A stretch of DNA of 64,000 nt from Buxus sempervirens (Eukaryota; Streptophyta; Magnoliopsida; Buxales; Buxaceae). Shown one piece after another: positions 21,501 through 32,414 of this stretch (its first letter is position 1; each line of letters starts with the position of its first letter). The stretch is taken from positions 4,216,001 through 4,280,000 of the forward strand of contig OX387192.1 of the NCBI GenBank assembly GCA_947561395.2. The letters run 5' to 3'. The notes under the pieces were generated by a model. The model was not told the origin of the DNA. It saw nothing but the letters and a program-made list of their open reading frames with translations, and did not search any database. Both the position numbers and the translations under genes were made by a program.

Positions 21501-23577
21501 TTCAACCAGTTAATAGCATAGTGATTACCCCTGGAAGTACAAGAAGTGCTAATAAAATTAGGAATGCTGTCCCGAGAATGGACCACAGGTATATGAAAAA
21601 TCTATGCATAATCATTCCAGGTACACGCATCTTGAAGATAGTTGTTATAAAATTGATAGAACCTAAAATTGATGAATCACCATATCTATCAAGAGTAAAA
21701 ATTGCTAAAACAATTGCTCCTTCAGATGGCTATTAATAGCACCTAAAAGTGGATAAATTGTCCACCAAATGCCACTAACCACTTCTACTTAGTCTGAGGT
21801 TAATAGGAGCAAGGGACTTAGTGGCAACCGCCAGAATTAAATATTATTTGATCATAGAAATACCATGTCAGGCTTACCATCACAATTGGAACAAACAAAT
21901 TACCAAATCCACATATCATTGCAAGCATAAACATAAAAAAGGGTCGTTAAAAAGCATTAGATGCTATTAAAATGTTATAAATGATTCCCACCAAGACATT
22001 ACTCATTGGGGTAGTGGTAACTCCATAGGAATCAATGCTAAGAAGCATGTGCCCGTCATTGTGAATAGTCATGGCAAATTGATATATTAAAAACCTTTAA
22101 ACTGTTGGGTTTGGCGATAGGTAAAATAATCACCATTGTATTTCTTAGAATTCGATGTGCATAGGTTTCTTTGAAAGAGGCATTCTAGAGCATGTTCCAA
22201 ACACATTCTTGTAGTTTTGCTAGCATTTGAGAAAAAAGGTAATAAATCAAGAGGAGAAGAAAAAAGGAGAAGGTTATTTGAAAGAAAAGGATTTTCAAAA
22301 ATAGTAACTTTTTCTCCCTCACTCCATTCCAGTATAGCCTCTTGAGAAAATCTCACCAACCCAAGTTTTGTTGGATGGTACCATCATGATATCAATACAG
22401 ATTTGTGACAAAAACAATGAAGATAGATTTGTGATTTGGTGCTGACAGCAGTGATTTCTGGTTGAGTTTCAAGAGACATGAGCATAGGATTTTCACCAGG
22501 GTTAAATGGATTATCAAATTATGGGAAGGTATGGCTTTCTGCTTGTCATTTGTAATCACCTATTTGATAGTGGATATTATCGCCTGCCATTTCTCAGTGT
22601 GCATAGCCATATGTGGGTGAATAACGTAATTCCTGATGGTATGGTTGTGAAAGAAACATGCTCAGTTTCTCATTTTCTTGGTTATTTGCACAAAATGTTA
22701 TGGGAGTTCCATGGTTTGCTGGAATAAAGCACTTCAAGACCTGTGAGTTTCAGCAACTAGACTAATGGTAGCAGCCCTAGCCCCAATGCAAACCATAAGC
22801 TCTAATTCCAGCAACATCAAGCCCTTAACTTTGTTAGATATTCAAATTATACATCTAAAACCATATAAAGAATAAAAGTTTCTTAAGTAACATAAAAGCT
22901 AAACAAATACAAATGAAAATATAAAAATCAAACATCAAAAGCATATACGGGGTCAAATTTCTGGCACTGTCCATAAACTAGACCGAAAAAATAACAAAAA
23001 GAGACACCAAGAGTACTTTCACATTCTGACAAAATTCGACCTAGAAGTAAATTAAATTAGTTTCAACAACACATTAAGACCCTACAACAAAGCACCTCTA
23101 GACTAAAGAAGATATAAATTTCGCAAAACAGTCCGCCTGGAGAGGACAGAGAAGCAATAACTGAAGAACACATAAGACCAATTGCAACCAATTAAGCTGA
23201 AAAAATCCCAACCAACCGCGCCACCCCCACCACCCCCAACAAAGAGAAAAAAGAAAAAAAGAAAAAAGAAGAAAAAAAAAACGCAACTTCAATATGTATC
23301 GAATCAAGATCGCCAATTTCACAATTTTCAAAAAAGATTACAGCCAATAAAACAAAACCCTAGTTTCTCAATCCAAGGCCAAAAACCTCAGATATCCTCT
23401 CCATTATGGATCAAACCCTATCATAAATCCTATCCCGATGGAAAAGAACCAAAGAAAAAAAAAACATCAGCCATTAACCACAAGAAGAAGAGAAAATTAA
23501 ATTAATACTTGAATGATCCGAGCAAGAAATCGAAGAATTCGAAGACACAAACCTCCTTGTTGTGTTTTCGATTCCAT
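15593..23577 (-). CDS. PEX13: PEX13, peroxisomal membrane protein 13
   Basis: Five exons read on the minus strand: 23577-23553, 18020-17790, 17714-17383, 16283-16191 and 15802-15593. All junctions are GT-AG and the frames join exactly (891 nt, 296 residues, TAG stop at 15595-15593). The protein starts MESKTQQG and continues [20 protein letters not shown], with [12 protein letters not shown] near residue 75. Residues about 85-180 are Gly/Tyr/Met-rich, then [20 protein letters not shown], a hydrophobic segment [40 protein letters not shown], and WDNVWG at the C terminus. This is the plant PEX13 layout, close to the roughly 300-residue plant length; plant PEX13 lacks the SH3 domain of yeast and animals. 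It docks the PEX5/PEX7 receptors at the peroxisome membrane for matrix-protein import. Intron 1 is unusually long (5.5 kb) and full of transposons. No disabling change seen. Confidence 0.95.
15897..15960. repeat. TG/ATGC-rich simple repeat in PEX13 intron 4
   Basis: Alternating purine-pyrimidine tract rich in GCATGTGTG and ATGCATGC words within the 388-bp intron 4; Z-DNA-prone composition. Confidence 0.7.
19254..19577. mobile_element. hAT-type MITE in PEX13 intron 1
   Basis: Termini TAGGAATGGCAATGGG and (complement of the right end) TAGGCATGGTAATGGG are inverted repeats. Flanking 8-mers ATCTTGAA and GTCTAGAA match at 6 of 8 positions, consistent with an aged hAT target duplication. It is 324 bp and non-coding. 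Confidence 0.65.
20219..21190 (-). pseudogene. RTE-type LINE reverse transcriptase fragment in PEX13 intron 1
   Basis: The minus strand encodes the C-terminal half of a plant non-LTR reverse transcriptase: [60 protein letters not shown] and [20 protein letters not shown]. The catalytic box that should contain two aspartates reads [10 protein letters not shown], so both are Asn and the protein is dead. Sequence left of 20609 continues the typical 3' portion with several stops. A T-rich strip (about 21224-21450) just beyond resembles the tail region of another LINE. It lies in the same orientation as PEX13, inside its intron. Confidence 0.8.
21463..22077 (-). pseudogene. cox1: NUMT: fragment of mitochondrial cox1 in PEX13 intron 1
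   Basis: The minus strand carries recognisable cytochrome c oxidase subunit 1 sequence: from the GTCFSVLIRMEL region (DNA GGGCACATGCTTCT near 22052), through [19 protein letters not shown], to [38 protein letters not shown] and the MLLTDRNFNTTFFDP region at the left end. Several stops and frameshifts are present and a segment of roughly 50 codons in the middle is missing or scrambled. It is a nuclear copy of organelle DNA, non-functional. The plus-strand frame 21521-21736 is just its antisense. Confidence 0.85.
22087..23500. other. Remainder of PEX13 intron 1, no feature recognised
   Basis: AT-rich intronic sequence. Open frames at 22359-22087 (minus) and 22506-22727 (plus) have no recognisable motif. 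A CCACCCCCACC run followed by an A-rich run (23221-23280) explains the frames there. Confidence 0.5.
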
Positions 23578-23656
23578 CGCGATCGAAGAGATGCGACATG
23601 AAACCGAGGATCCCTCTCGAAGTTGCGGATTGACAGAAAATCGTCGTTAAAAATAA

Positions 23657-24057
23657 GGGCAAATTACACTTACCTCCCTTGAGGTATGACATAATTACAC
23701 TTACCTCCCTTGGGGTTTCAGATATAACACTTACCTCCCTTGACGTTTATGTGTGGGTCACACTAACACCCCTTCACTACATTTTTCGTACTAAAAAATA
23801 AATAACTTTTGAATGTATGACTAAAAATTAATTTTAAAAAATAAATAACTTATGAATGTATGACTAAAAATTAATTTAGAAAATTAATTTTTAGTCATAC
23901 ATTCAAAAGTTATTTATTTTTTAGTACGGAAAATGTAGTGAGGGGTGTTAGTGTGACCCACACATAAACGTTAAGGGAGGTAAGTGTTATATCTGAAACC
24001 CCAAGGGAGGTAAGTGTAATTATGTCATACCTCAAGGGAGGTAAGTGTAATTTACCC
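23657..24057. mobile_element. Palindromic Mutator-type MITE beside the PEX13 start
   Basis: This 401-bp element is almost a perfect inverted repeat over its whole length. The left arm begins GGGCAAATTACACTTACC and the right arm is its complement ending GGTAAGTGTAATTTACCC. Within each arm ACTTACCTCCCTTG occurs three times. It is flanked by a perfect 9-bp duplication, TAAAAATAA (23648-23656 and 24058-24066), the size made by Mutator-like transposases. The near end lies 80 bp upstream of the PEX13 ATG (23577), so it sits in the 5' UTR or core promoter. Confidence 0.93.
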
Positions 24058-24066
24058 TAAAAATAA

Positions 24067-26688
24067 ACCAGGCTTTTATTTTATCTTGTTTTATTTTATT
24101 CCCAATTTTTGAGGCTTTATTTAGTACTAAGACTCACCAGATTTAGAAACCTGGTGAAGCATAGATTTACTTTGAGCTTGACCCTCACTATGCTTTCCAC
24201 TGTGGCGTATGGGTTATGGATAATGGGATATGGATCCCGACTCCCGAGAGCATGGTTTCTGACAATTGTAATAACCTCCCAGATGTTTTTTTAAATGATA
24301 CCAACATCCCTTGTCATACCACTACCAAAAAAAAAAAAAACATCCCTTGTCATACATGGTAAATCAATAGAAATAGTAATTTGATCATTTTATCCCTTAT
24401 CAATTATTATTTACAATAATAAACTTTTAAAAAGTTAATGATTATAGCACTCCATGATTTTTAAATTAATTATTATTATCTTAGAAACTTTTAAAAACTT
24501 TCTTTATCATAAAAATATCAAAATCTTAACTTTTTGTACTTAAAAAGGGTAAATTCTTCAAAAATACATTCAAGTTTTAATAGCATTTATATGTCGGGGA
24601 GGGACATGCAATAGACAGCAAAAAAAAAAAAGGAAGGTTTGTACTATTTTAGAAACTTGAGGGTAGGTATTTGCAATTGTAAGAACTAAAGGGAGGCAAA
24701 CATAATTTATTTATATTTTATCACTACAATGTAGGTCTCGTTTGGTGCACTTGCACCTTTCATTCATATAGAGATTATAAATATTACAAGATAACATTAT
24801 CTAACTTAAAAGTACTTTTCATAACTAACAAGTCTATCTAAGTTGGAACTTTTCATAATTGACAAATCTATTAAAGAAGTCTTTAAGACAAGTTTAAGTA
24901 TATCCTTTACAGTTTTAAATATTAGAAGTTTATCATCACAAATATTGCAAAATAAGTTTTCAAAATCCGGGTTTAGGGTGATTTCTCTTGGTGTCCTTTT
25001 TTAAAAACTCATTTGAGGAAAATCATTTCCTAATTGCAACCAAACACCCGTTTTTTTTTCTTTTTAGTTATACAATCACAAAAACTTATTTCGCATTAAG
25101 GAAATCAATGCCGTCTCTCTCCCATTGGGAAAGTGAAAACTCAGTTCCCACGTGTTAAATGTGTGGAGAATTTTCCTTCGCCTAAAAAAAGGAGAAAAGA
25201 AAAAAAATAAAGGAAGCGCGTGGAGAGTGATTTACAAAAAGGAGACTGACTGGAAAGGGGACCATCTGGTCAAGCTTGATGAGCACCAAACTTCGCTAGT
25301 TCGTAAAAGGCCGCGTACAATTTGTTCAAAGAAAGCTTTCGGAACGCAGGTGTGACTTCAACCAATGTTTTCATAACTTAAGGCCTTCCGCGAAGCATGA
25401 CATTGAAAACATAGTCGAGGCGGGGTAGGGTGGCCCACCTTGCTGGATGCCAGTTTGGCTTTACACGAGAAAGTTTGTCTCTTTCTTTTGCCGTTACTAA
25501 AGATAAGGACGGATTTAGTATATTCCAATGGTACCATCGATGAAACGGATGGTTGCATTCCTCTTTTCAGCGGAGCACCGACAACCCAAACAAAATCCCA
25601 ACCAATGATACCACCGGCTTTTACCACCGGCTATTATAGCAATGCAGCCCTCGACAATTTTAGTAACGCTTTTTTGTGAAAAGAAATTAAAAATTTTTCA
25701 AATTGTTTCTATGCTCTTAGAAACAAGCGAAGAAAAAACCGAGTTGTAACGTGGGATACTAGCACATCACATAAACGTATCTTACATAAGATACGAACGT
25801 ATTATACATGGGACACGGACATTTCTTAGCTACCCTAAAGTAATATTACTTTTCAATTACTTTTGAAAAGTGACCCTTTTCTAATAATAAGTTTTTATGC
25901 TCTGTTTTTATAAATACCTACTGTAAGTGACTTTATTCATAATTTTTCTTTTTCTAATATATAAAAAATGCATTTGGTAAAGTTTTTAAATCAATTTATA
26001 AGCATAGTAGTTGTGTTAACTATAATTATGGTAATAGTTGATATTAATGATAATGGTAATAATGATGTTACTAGTAGGTGTAGTGATGGATGTTGTGGTG
26101 GTAGACGTTGTGGTGGTGGTAGTAGAATGGTGGAGGTGGTGGTGGTGTTAGTGGAAGTGGAGGTGATTGTTGTGGTGATAAATCAAGGTATGAATGATTT
26201 GAAGAAATTACTAAAATGCCATCAAAAAATTTTGATAGCATTATTTTATCCACCTTATGTTCTAACCAACTCTAAAGTTTTTTATAATGTAGAAAAATGA
26301 GTGATATAAATAAGAGAAACTGTTCGCACCAGGTAGTGCCTTATACCTCAGGGACGAAAAGCTTTGCTAGATTAAGGCATATATGAAGAGGTATACCTAT
26401 TTTATGATTTCATGTAGTATGTTCATTTTTTTTTTCATACTATATGTCAACACATGCTTTACTAATCCATATAATGTGCTATCAATAGTAATTGAATAGT
26501 GCCAGTCAAGCTCTGCCAAGCAGAGTTGATGTTTTTATTAAGACACATTTAGAAAGATTGTTTAGCTGTTGATGAATTGTCAAGAGAAAAAATTGTAAGT
26601 TGAACAATTTCATTTTAGATTTGCTTTAGTATTATATTATATATTAATAAATGTCAATTCCAATTAGTAACAAATATTACAATATATT
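24067..26688. other. Intergenic, degenerate MITE-like fragments
   Basis: No gene recognised. Segment 24265-24715 has AATAACCTCCC on the left and GGGAGGCAAACATAATTTA on the right, like a worn relative of the 23657 MITE. Segment 24730-25055 begins CTCGTTTGGTGCAC and ends TTGCAACCAAACACCCG, inverted words common at MITE ends. A small inverted repeat CGTATCTTA-CA-TAAGATACG lies at 25776-25795. 26080-26180 is GGTGGT-rich. The 89-codon minus-strand frame 25627-25358 is free of simple repeats but unrecognised. Confidence 0.4.
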
Positions 26689-26754
26689 ATTTTACAAAAA
26701 CACGAGGGTTGCAGTGGTAGGGGTTAATGCACCTTTATCAGCGGTCTTTGACCG

Positions 26755-27606
26755 TCACTAATGCAAGACGTTTAAGGGGCTCGAGGCGATTTTGGCGAAG
26801 GAGGCTCGAGGCAGGCGATCAAGTGTGCGACAGCCTTTGTCCCCACGTTGATCTGGTTTTAGCCCTCTTCTTTAGCGATTCCGACCATTCCCAGCGATAT
26901 TCTCCCTCCCATCTTGCTCGCTTTCTACGGGGGTTTCTTCTTCACCGACCTATTTTGTTCGTGGGGAGTTGATAATCTAAAAATGGAAGAGCTGAACGAT
27001 GAATCTGACGATCCAGACGACGACGGTTGGAGGGGGTTACCCCCGGTTTTCTCTAGTGAGAAAATTGGTTTTGGGTATCCCCTCCTCGGTTTTTTTTATT
27101 TGTTGTTAATAGTTACTCCTTACCTATCTGTTTCTTTTGTTTTTGGCCCTACCGGAGTTGTAGTTCATGGATGGTTTTGGTTGTGTTTTGTGTTTGGTGT
27201 ATTATGGTGCAGGATTGCCATGCTCAACCCCCCTTTGTGTTTCTTTGCGTGGTTGAGAACTGGTTCCCCGGAACCTCGTTCACTTTTCAACTCACCACAG
27301 TTGGTGATGCTATCCTCCCTTCTCAGGGGAGTTTTTCTTTTAATCCGCCTTGATGTGGATCCATCGTCAATTGATACCATTATTTTCCAGCCTGTAATTG
27401 TGGTTTTTGCCATAGATATAACATTTCCTTCGAAACATAGCTAGGTGGGTTGTTGATTTGGTGGTCTTGATCATTTGTTTTCTGTTGTTTCAGTGGCAGA
27501 TCTTTGTTATCCGGCATATGTGGCATTTTCTGTAATTATGTTGTTTGTGAATGAACGAATGTGGGCTTTGGGCTTTTACAAAAAAACAAAAAAAACAAAA
27601 ACAAAC
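26755..27606 (+). mobile_element. A-tailed retroposon in the CACTA subterminal region
   Basis: An 852-bp insert ends in a broken A-tail (ACAAAAAAACAAAAAAAAC and AAAAACAAAC) and is bounded by an 11-bp direct repeat GTCTTTGACCG (26744-26754 and 27607-27617). Removing it and one repeat restores a CACTA-like subterminal sequence. Tail and duplication length fit LINE-driven insertion. It contains two overlapping frames: 26727-26972 and 26914-27444, the second with MEELNDESDDPDDDGWRGLP followed by hydrophobic sequence. I do not recognise either; it may be a truncated LINE or a processed transcript. Confidence 0.6.
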
Positions 27607-29227
27607 GTCTTTGACCGCCGCTAAAAGTCATCCCCATAGTCGATTTTCCTAATCTCCCTAATCAGTCTCCCTACGAAAGCTCATCATTCCACGATCTGCC
27701 CTAATCGGTCTACCCTGCGAAAGCCTCCTGCGTCAGCCGCTCCTCTCGCCCCTGCGAAAGCCGTGCTGTTTTTGATTCATAGTAAATTGAAGCATCTGAG
27801 GTGCATTTTTTATTCAAAGCAAAATCGAATCATGTCAGGTATATTTGGCGCAGCCGATAGAAGTAAGGAGAACATTTAAATTCGTTTCTATGAATAGAGA
27901 TCTCTGTTTCCCAGCTCTACATCTTCGTCTCAACGTGGCTTCTCAACTCCCTCTCCTTCAACGCTTGTGACATTTCAAGCCCTAGCCGCTTACGAAAAGA
28001 AATCTCTATTCAACCGAATCTTTCATATCCGAACTTCCTCTATTTCAATTCTCCTGGTAGGATTCCTTTTGCATTTCTAAGATCTGTATCTCGATTTTGA
28101 ATTTTATATGTATTTTTAGGTTATAATATTCGGGAATGCTATTGTTTTCAGAATTAAACGCGACGCAGGTTTGGCCGAATATTTCAACACTTAAGTAACC
28201 ATCAGCGTGGTTAAGTGCATGTTTGTTGTTGCGTGCCTTGTTGCTGTTATTGTTATTTGGGTTGTGAAATTTTTTGCAATCGAAGATTTTTATGCCTGAT
28301 ATCTTACTATGTAGATTTGTATTGTTGCATGGCATATTGGTATTATCTGTAACAATGTTCCAATTTAAACACAAATTAATGCTCTAGGTTTCACTGGTGA
28401 TAGCAAGAGAATAGTTTTAACAACAACACAATAGTAAGACTGTCCATGAGCCAAGCTAACTGGTTCATGCTAGGGGCTCAGGTGGTATGAGATGAGCTTT
28501 GAGCTCAAAACTTAGGCTCTTGATCGAAGCTCAAACTTGGAAAAGAGAAAAAGGCTCTGAATTTGAAATCTTTGAATTGAAAGTTACAATTATTATCAAG
28601 ATTTTCACTCTTTTTGACCCTTACTGTTTGTCATCATGACTCTTAGCTTGCAGATAACACAGATTAATGTCCTTTTTCTAACTGTTTAGATGCCATGTCT
28701 TTCTTGAGCTTCTTTAAAACTCTTCCAGCTCTCTGGTCATCCATCCTTTCTTTTGTATACAGCTGTTTTAAAGTATCTTTGTGTTCCATCCTTCTCTAAA
28801 ACTCTACACTAATGAAAGACATGGACAACCCCACTTTAAAGAGTAGCCTTTCATGGCATACCAACTTATAGTTAAAAAATAATTTTCAAGGTAACATAAA
28901 GGGCTCACTTAAAACTAGTATTTTTCATTCATAAATGATCAGATAAAAATAATAAACTAGAGCTACTGTGAACATTAAAGGAAAAAAAAAAGGACTTTGA
29001 TCATTCATATAGAGAAGATTGTCTGGTGCAATGCTGTAGTTTAATTACTTGAAGCTGCATATAATTATTATGTGAAAGCTTAAACAGAGACAATCATACT
29101 TTTTAACATAGATAATAAATTAGGGAAACTTAAGACATTAAATTTTTAGATTAAAACAATTTTGAATATATGTTAGAAAGGGATCACTTGAAAGTAACAT
29201 TTTCTTTCAACAAGATTAACAAAGATA

Positions 29228-29250
29228 AGCCCTGTTTATCAAACAGGGCT
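29228..29250. other. Perfect 10-bp hairpin
   Basis: AGCCCTGTTT, ATC, AAACAGGGCT. No T-run or gene context; meaning unknown. Confidence 0.7.
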
Positions 29251-30041
29251 TGCTCAAATCACTTGTCAGAAAATATAATCACTATAAAGAGGTTATGATG
29301 ACAAGCATGAATTTAAATAGGCATACCCTACCATGAGAGCCTTGCAATTATAAAAATTCTTCAACTCAAGTTTTGCAATTCTATTCCAAGTGCTAGAAAG
29401 GATATATTTATATACATAACGACAGCCACTTCTATTCCTTCTCCCCCTACAGCGTCCAAATAACAAAACTACTCAATCTGGAAAACTAACATATATTCTG
29501 ATTTGTTGTTCCATTGTTCCATAACAGTGAGATATGTATCACTCCACAAAATAAAAATCCAACATTTAAGTAAATAAAATTTCCTAAACATCCTTCTATG
29601 AGCTGCATGTTTCCTTTTTTTTTTTGTTGATAGAAAAGTAATTTTTGATTGTGGCATGGCTGGCTATATTTTAAGCCCTTTATCATGTGGGCTTGGTCTT
29701 AGGCTTCATGTCTTGGGCTTTAGGGTCCGGGAAGAGCTCATGCATAAGTTATGCTTACAGTAATTCAGCACATACGTTATGGCTCTTCTAGAAGAAAAAC
29801 TGTCTTAACTTTTTCATTTTTTTAATAGGATATTCGACATAATTGTTCTAAATATCTAAATTCAGTTTCTTTTCTCTTGGATAAGAGTTGGATTCTAAAG
29901 TTAAGGTAACTTGATTAACAAATTTAAATATGTTACTTTTATATGGCCCTATATATAATGGGCCTTATACATCTACATACATACACACGCACACATTAGG
30001 ATTCTTTCTTTCTTTCTTACTTATTTGTTTGATAAAATAGA

Positions 30042-30281
30042 GTGAGTCAGGAATATATTGAAGGGATAAAGAAGTTCATTGATTTTGCATTTGCTTACAG
30101 AGCAACAGTTAAAGGAAAGTTGAAGTGTCCATGTCCAAGTTGTAAAAATGTACTGTAACAAGATAGAGAGACAATGTATCATCATATCATTTGTCACGGA
30201 TTTGAAAAGAATTACACGGAATGGATATTTCATGGGGAGGATATATTAAATCATGCATCTATGAGTGCAAATGCAAATTAA
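30042..30281 (+). pseudogene. CACTA transposase N-terminal (Transpos_assoc) exon
   Basis: The plus strand reads IEGIKKFIDFAFAYRATVKG, then KLKCPCPSCKNV, HHIICHGFEKNYTEWIFHGE. The CPCPSC, HxxxCHGF and YTxWxxHGE pattern is the zinc-binding transposase-associated domain found at the N terminus of plant En/Spm TnpD proteins. An in-frame TAA follows CKNVL and another ends the frame at 30279-30281; no methionine begins it. It is too short for a transposase (about 80 codons), and the catalytic region is absent: the next sequence is an LTR insertion at 30429. Confidence 0.85.
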
Positions 30282-32414
30282 TGAACATGTCGAAGTGTTT
30301 CTTTTTGGCTTGGTACCATTGTTGTGGCGAGATTTGTTGGGAGGCCATTTGAAATTTTGACTTGCTAGGTGGTGGGGTTGGAATTTGTTTTTTATTTATT
30401 TATTTTATTTTAAATTTCATTACATTTATGTGGGACTATGGAAATCACCTATGTGAATTCTAGACACCACACGAATTCAAAAAAACAAAGTAGTTGCTAC
30501 CATTCAACATCAAGGTGTGAATGTACACCAAAATGAACATAAAAGAATGGAACTAGAGCCAAAGTAGCTCTAATTCATGGTATTGTCCAGAGAATGGATA
30601 AGGGGGTTAGGTTATGAGTAAGGGAAGGTGTTAAGCACCCTTACTCATCCATACAAGATGGTTGCCTTATGCCTATTCATGTTACATATATGCTTCTATA
30701 CAAAAATCACTCAAAAGCATGTAAAAGTAATCAAATACATGTTTGATTCTTCCATATGAGTAGTCTAATAGATTCTAGACTCTCTTTATGGATATATCAC
30801 CTCTAGGACTTCATGATCAAAGTAAAAATTAAGACAAAAATTGAAGGAAAGCAAATCAAACCAAATTTGGAAAAAATCAGAAGGTTAAAGTATTTGAGCT
30901 AGGTAATTCAATCAATCATAAATCCATCCATTCAAACTCAAATTGACTAAAACTAAAGCCATTTGAAATGTTATATGAATTATAAGATTCAGTAAAAATT
31001 TCATTCAAATCTGATTAAAAGCAGAGAAGATATATTTGCTCTAAACTTCTGCTATAACATAAAAAAAGTAATGGGTAGCCAACTTTGAAAGCCTATTTGT
31101 GGAGATTGGCTCTATATAAATCTTTGAAAATTGGTATGAATGAAGTATGAAGTACCATATTTCGAATGGCATAAGCCTCATTCAAAACTTCATCAATTTG
31201 TGGTTTGTATGCTCTTTCAAACATACTTAGAGGATCACAAATTAACTCTGTAATTTGCTACTGAGTAGTACAGAGTCAATCAAACACATATAGCTCAAAT
31301 CAACTTAAAAATTTATGAAACCAATTATATTTGAAAACAGACTCATAAAGGAAGACTCAAAAATTGAAATTACTCAAATTGGAGTTGAAATGAGCCTTTA
31401 GTGCTCAATCAAAGTGACAAGTACAACAAACTGTTCTAATCTTACTCATCAACTTCAATCAAATGGTTTGAAAAATCGGCTCCATATAAATTGTTAAAAT
31501 TTTACGGGATTGAACTAGACTTGCTCACCTTTCCAATTCCTCTAAAATCATTCAAAAATTTGTCAATATGATGAAGTTATGAATGATTCAAGACAGGATA
31601 TAGTTTCTGTCCAGATCTATAAAAATGAGTGAAAATCAAGACAAAACCATGAGTGTGTGCATTTGATTCACTAGATCTGACTTGAAAACACTTCAAATGA
31701 CTTGAAATTAACTTTAAAACATTTAGGGTATGGATTTGGGTTAGATCTCTCATTTTTTGGAAAATGAGATCCAAATCTACCCAAATTGGATGAAACTTGC
31801 TCAAATTAAGAGAGATTAGACAATGAGGTCTTCTTTAAAGGATTAAAACCAATTACACTTAAATAAAAAAGTACTGAGAAATTGCTCTAAGGCCTTTGAT
31901 ATCAGATCTACCATATTGAACATAGTAGATCTAAGATTTATGCCTATTTTGATAAAATCAACTGGATGTGTGTATTGAAGTGTGTAGGAAATCCAATTTG
32001 AGGAGAGAATTGAAATCCAATGCTATAAAACATCATAGATCCATGTAATTCCCCAAAATTAGAACCAAAACATGCACAAACAGCAACCACATACAATCAT
32101 AAAAAAATCATGCATATATTCCATAAAATTAGGCTCTAGATCTAAGGATTCATCCTATAGTTTTTTTCTCCTAGCTCTCTTTTCACGTTTTATGGCTAGA
32201 GAGGTGGCTTAAGGTACTTTAAGTTTGCTTTGGGGTTTTAAATACAACCAAAGGCCTTATCTACAGAAAGGTAGAAGATGAGAGTGCATGAATTTTAAAA
32301 AAAGAGTAAAGGAGAGGCTAAAAGCTCACCTTGGATGCTTGAGGGGCTTGAGTGGAGAATTGGGCTGAGGTTCCCTTTTTCTTCAAGAGCTCTAAGTCTT
32401 CAAAATTCCAGCAC

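Noticed and set aside
21521-21736. Plus-strand 71-codon frame [12 protein letters not shown]...
   Set aside because: Antisense of the cox1 NUMT, whose minus-strand translation matches a known protein.
24717-24735. CACTACAATG as a CACTA left end
   Set aside because: No subterminal repeats follow, and it does not match the GGGGCC-type TIR of the CACTA ends in this window.
26071-26300. Frames on both strands over the GGTGGT tract (Val/Gly-rich or His/Pro-rich)
   Set aside because: Simple-sequence artefacts.
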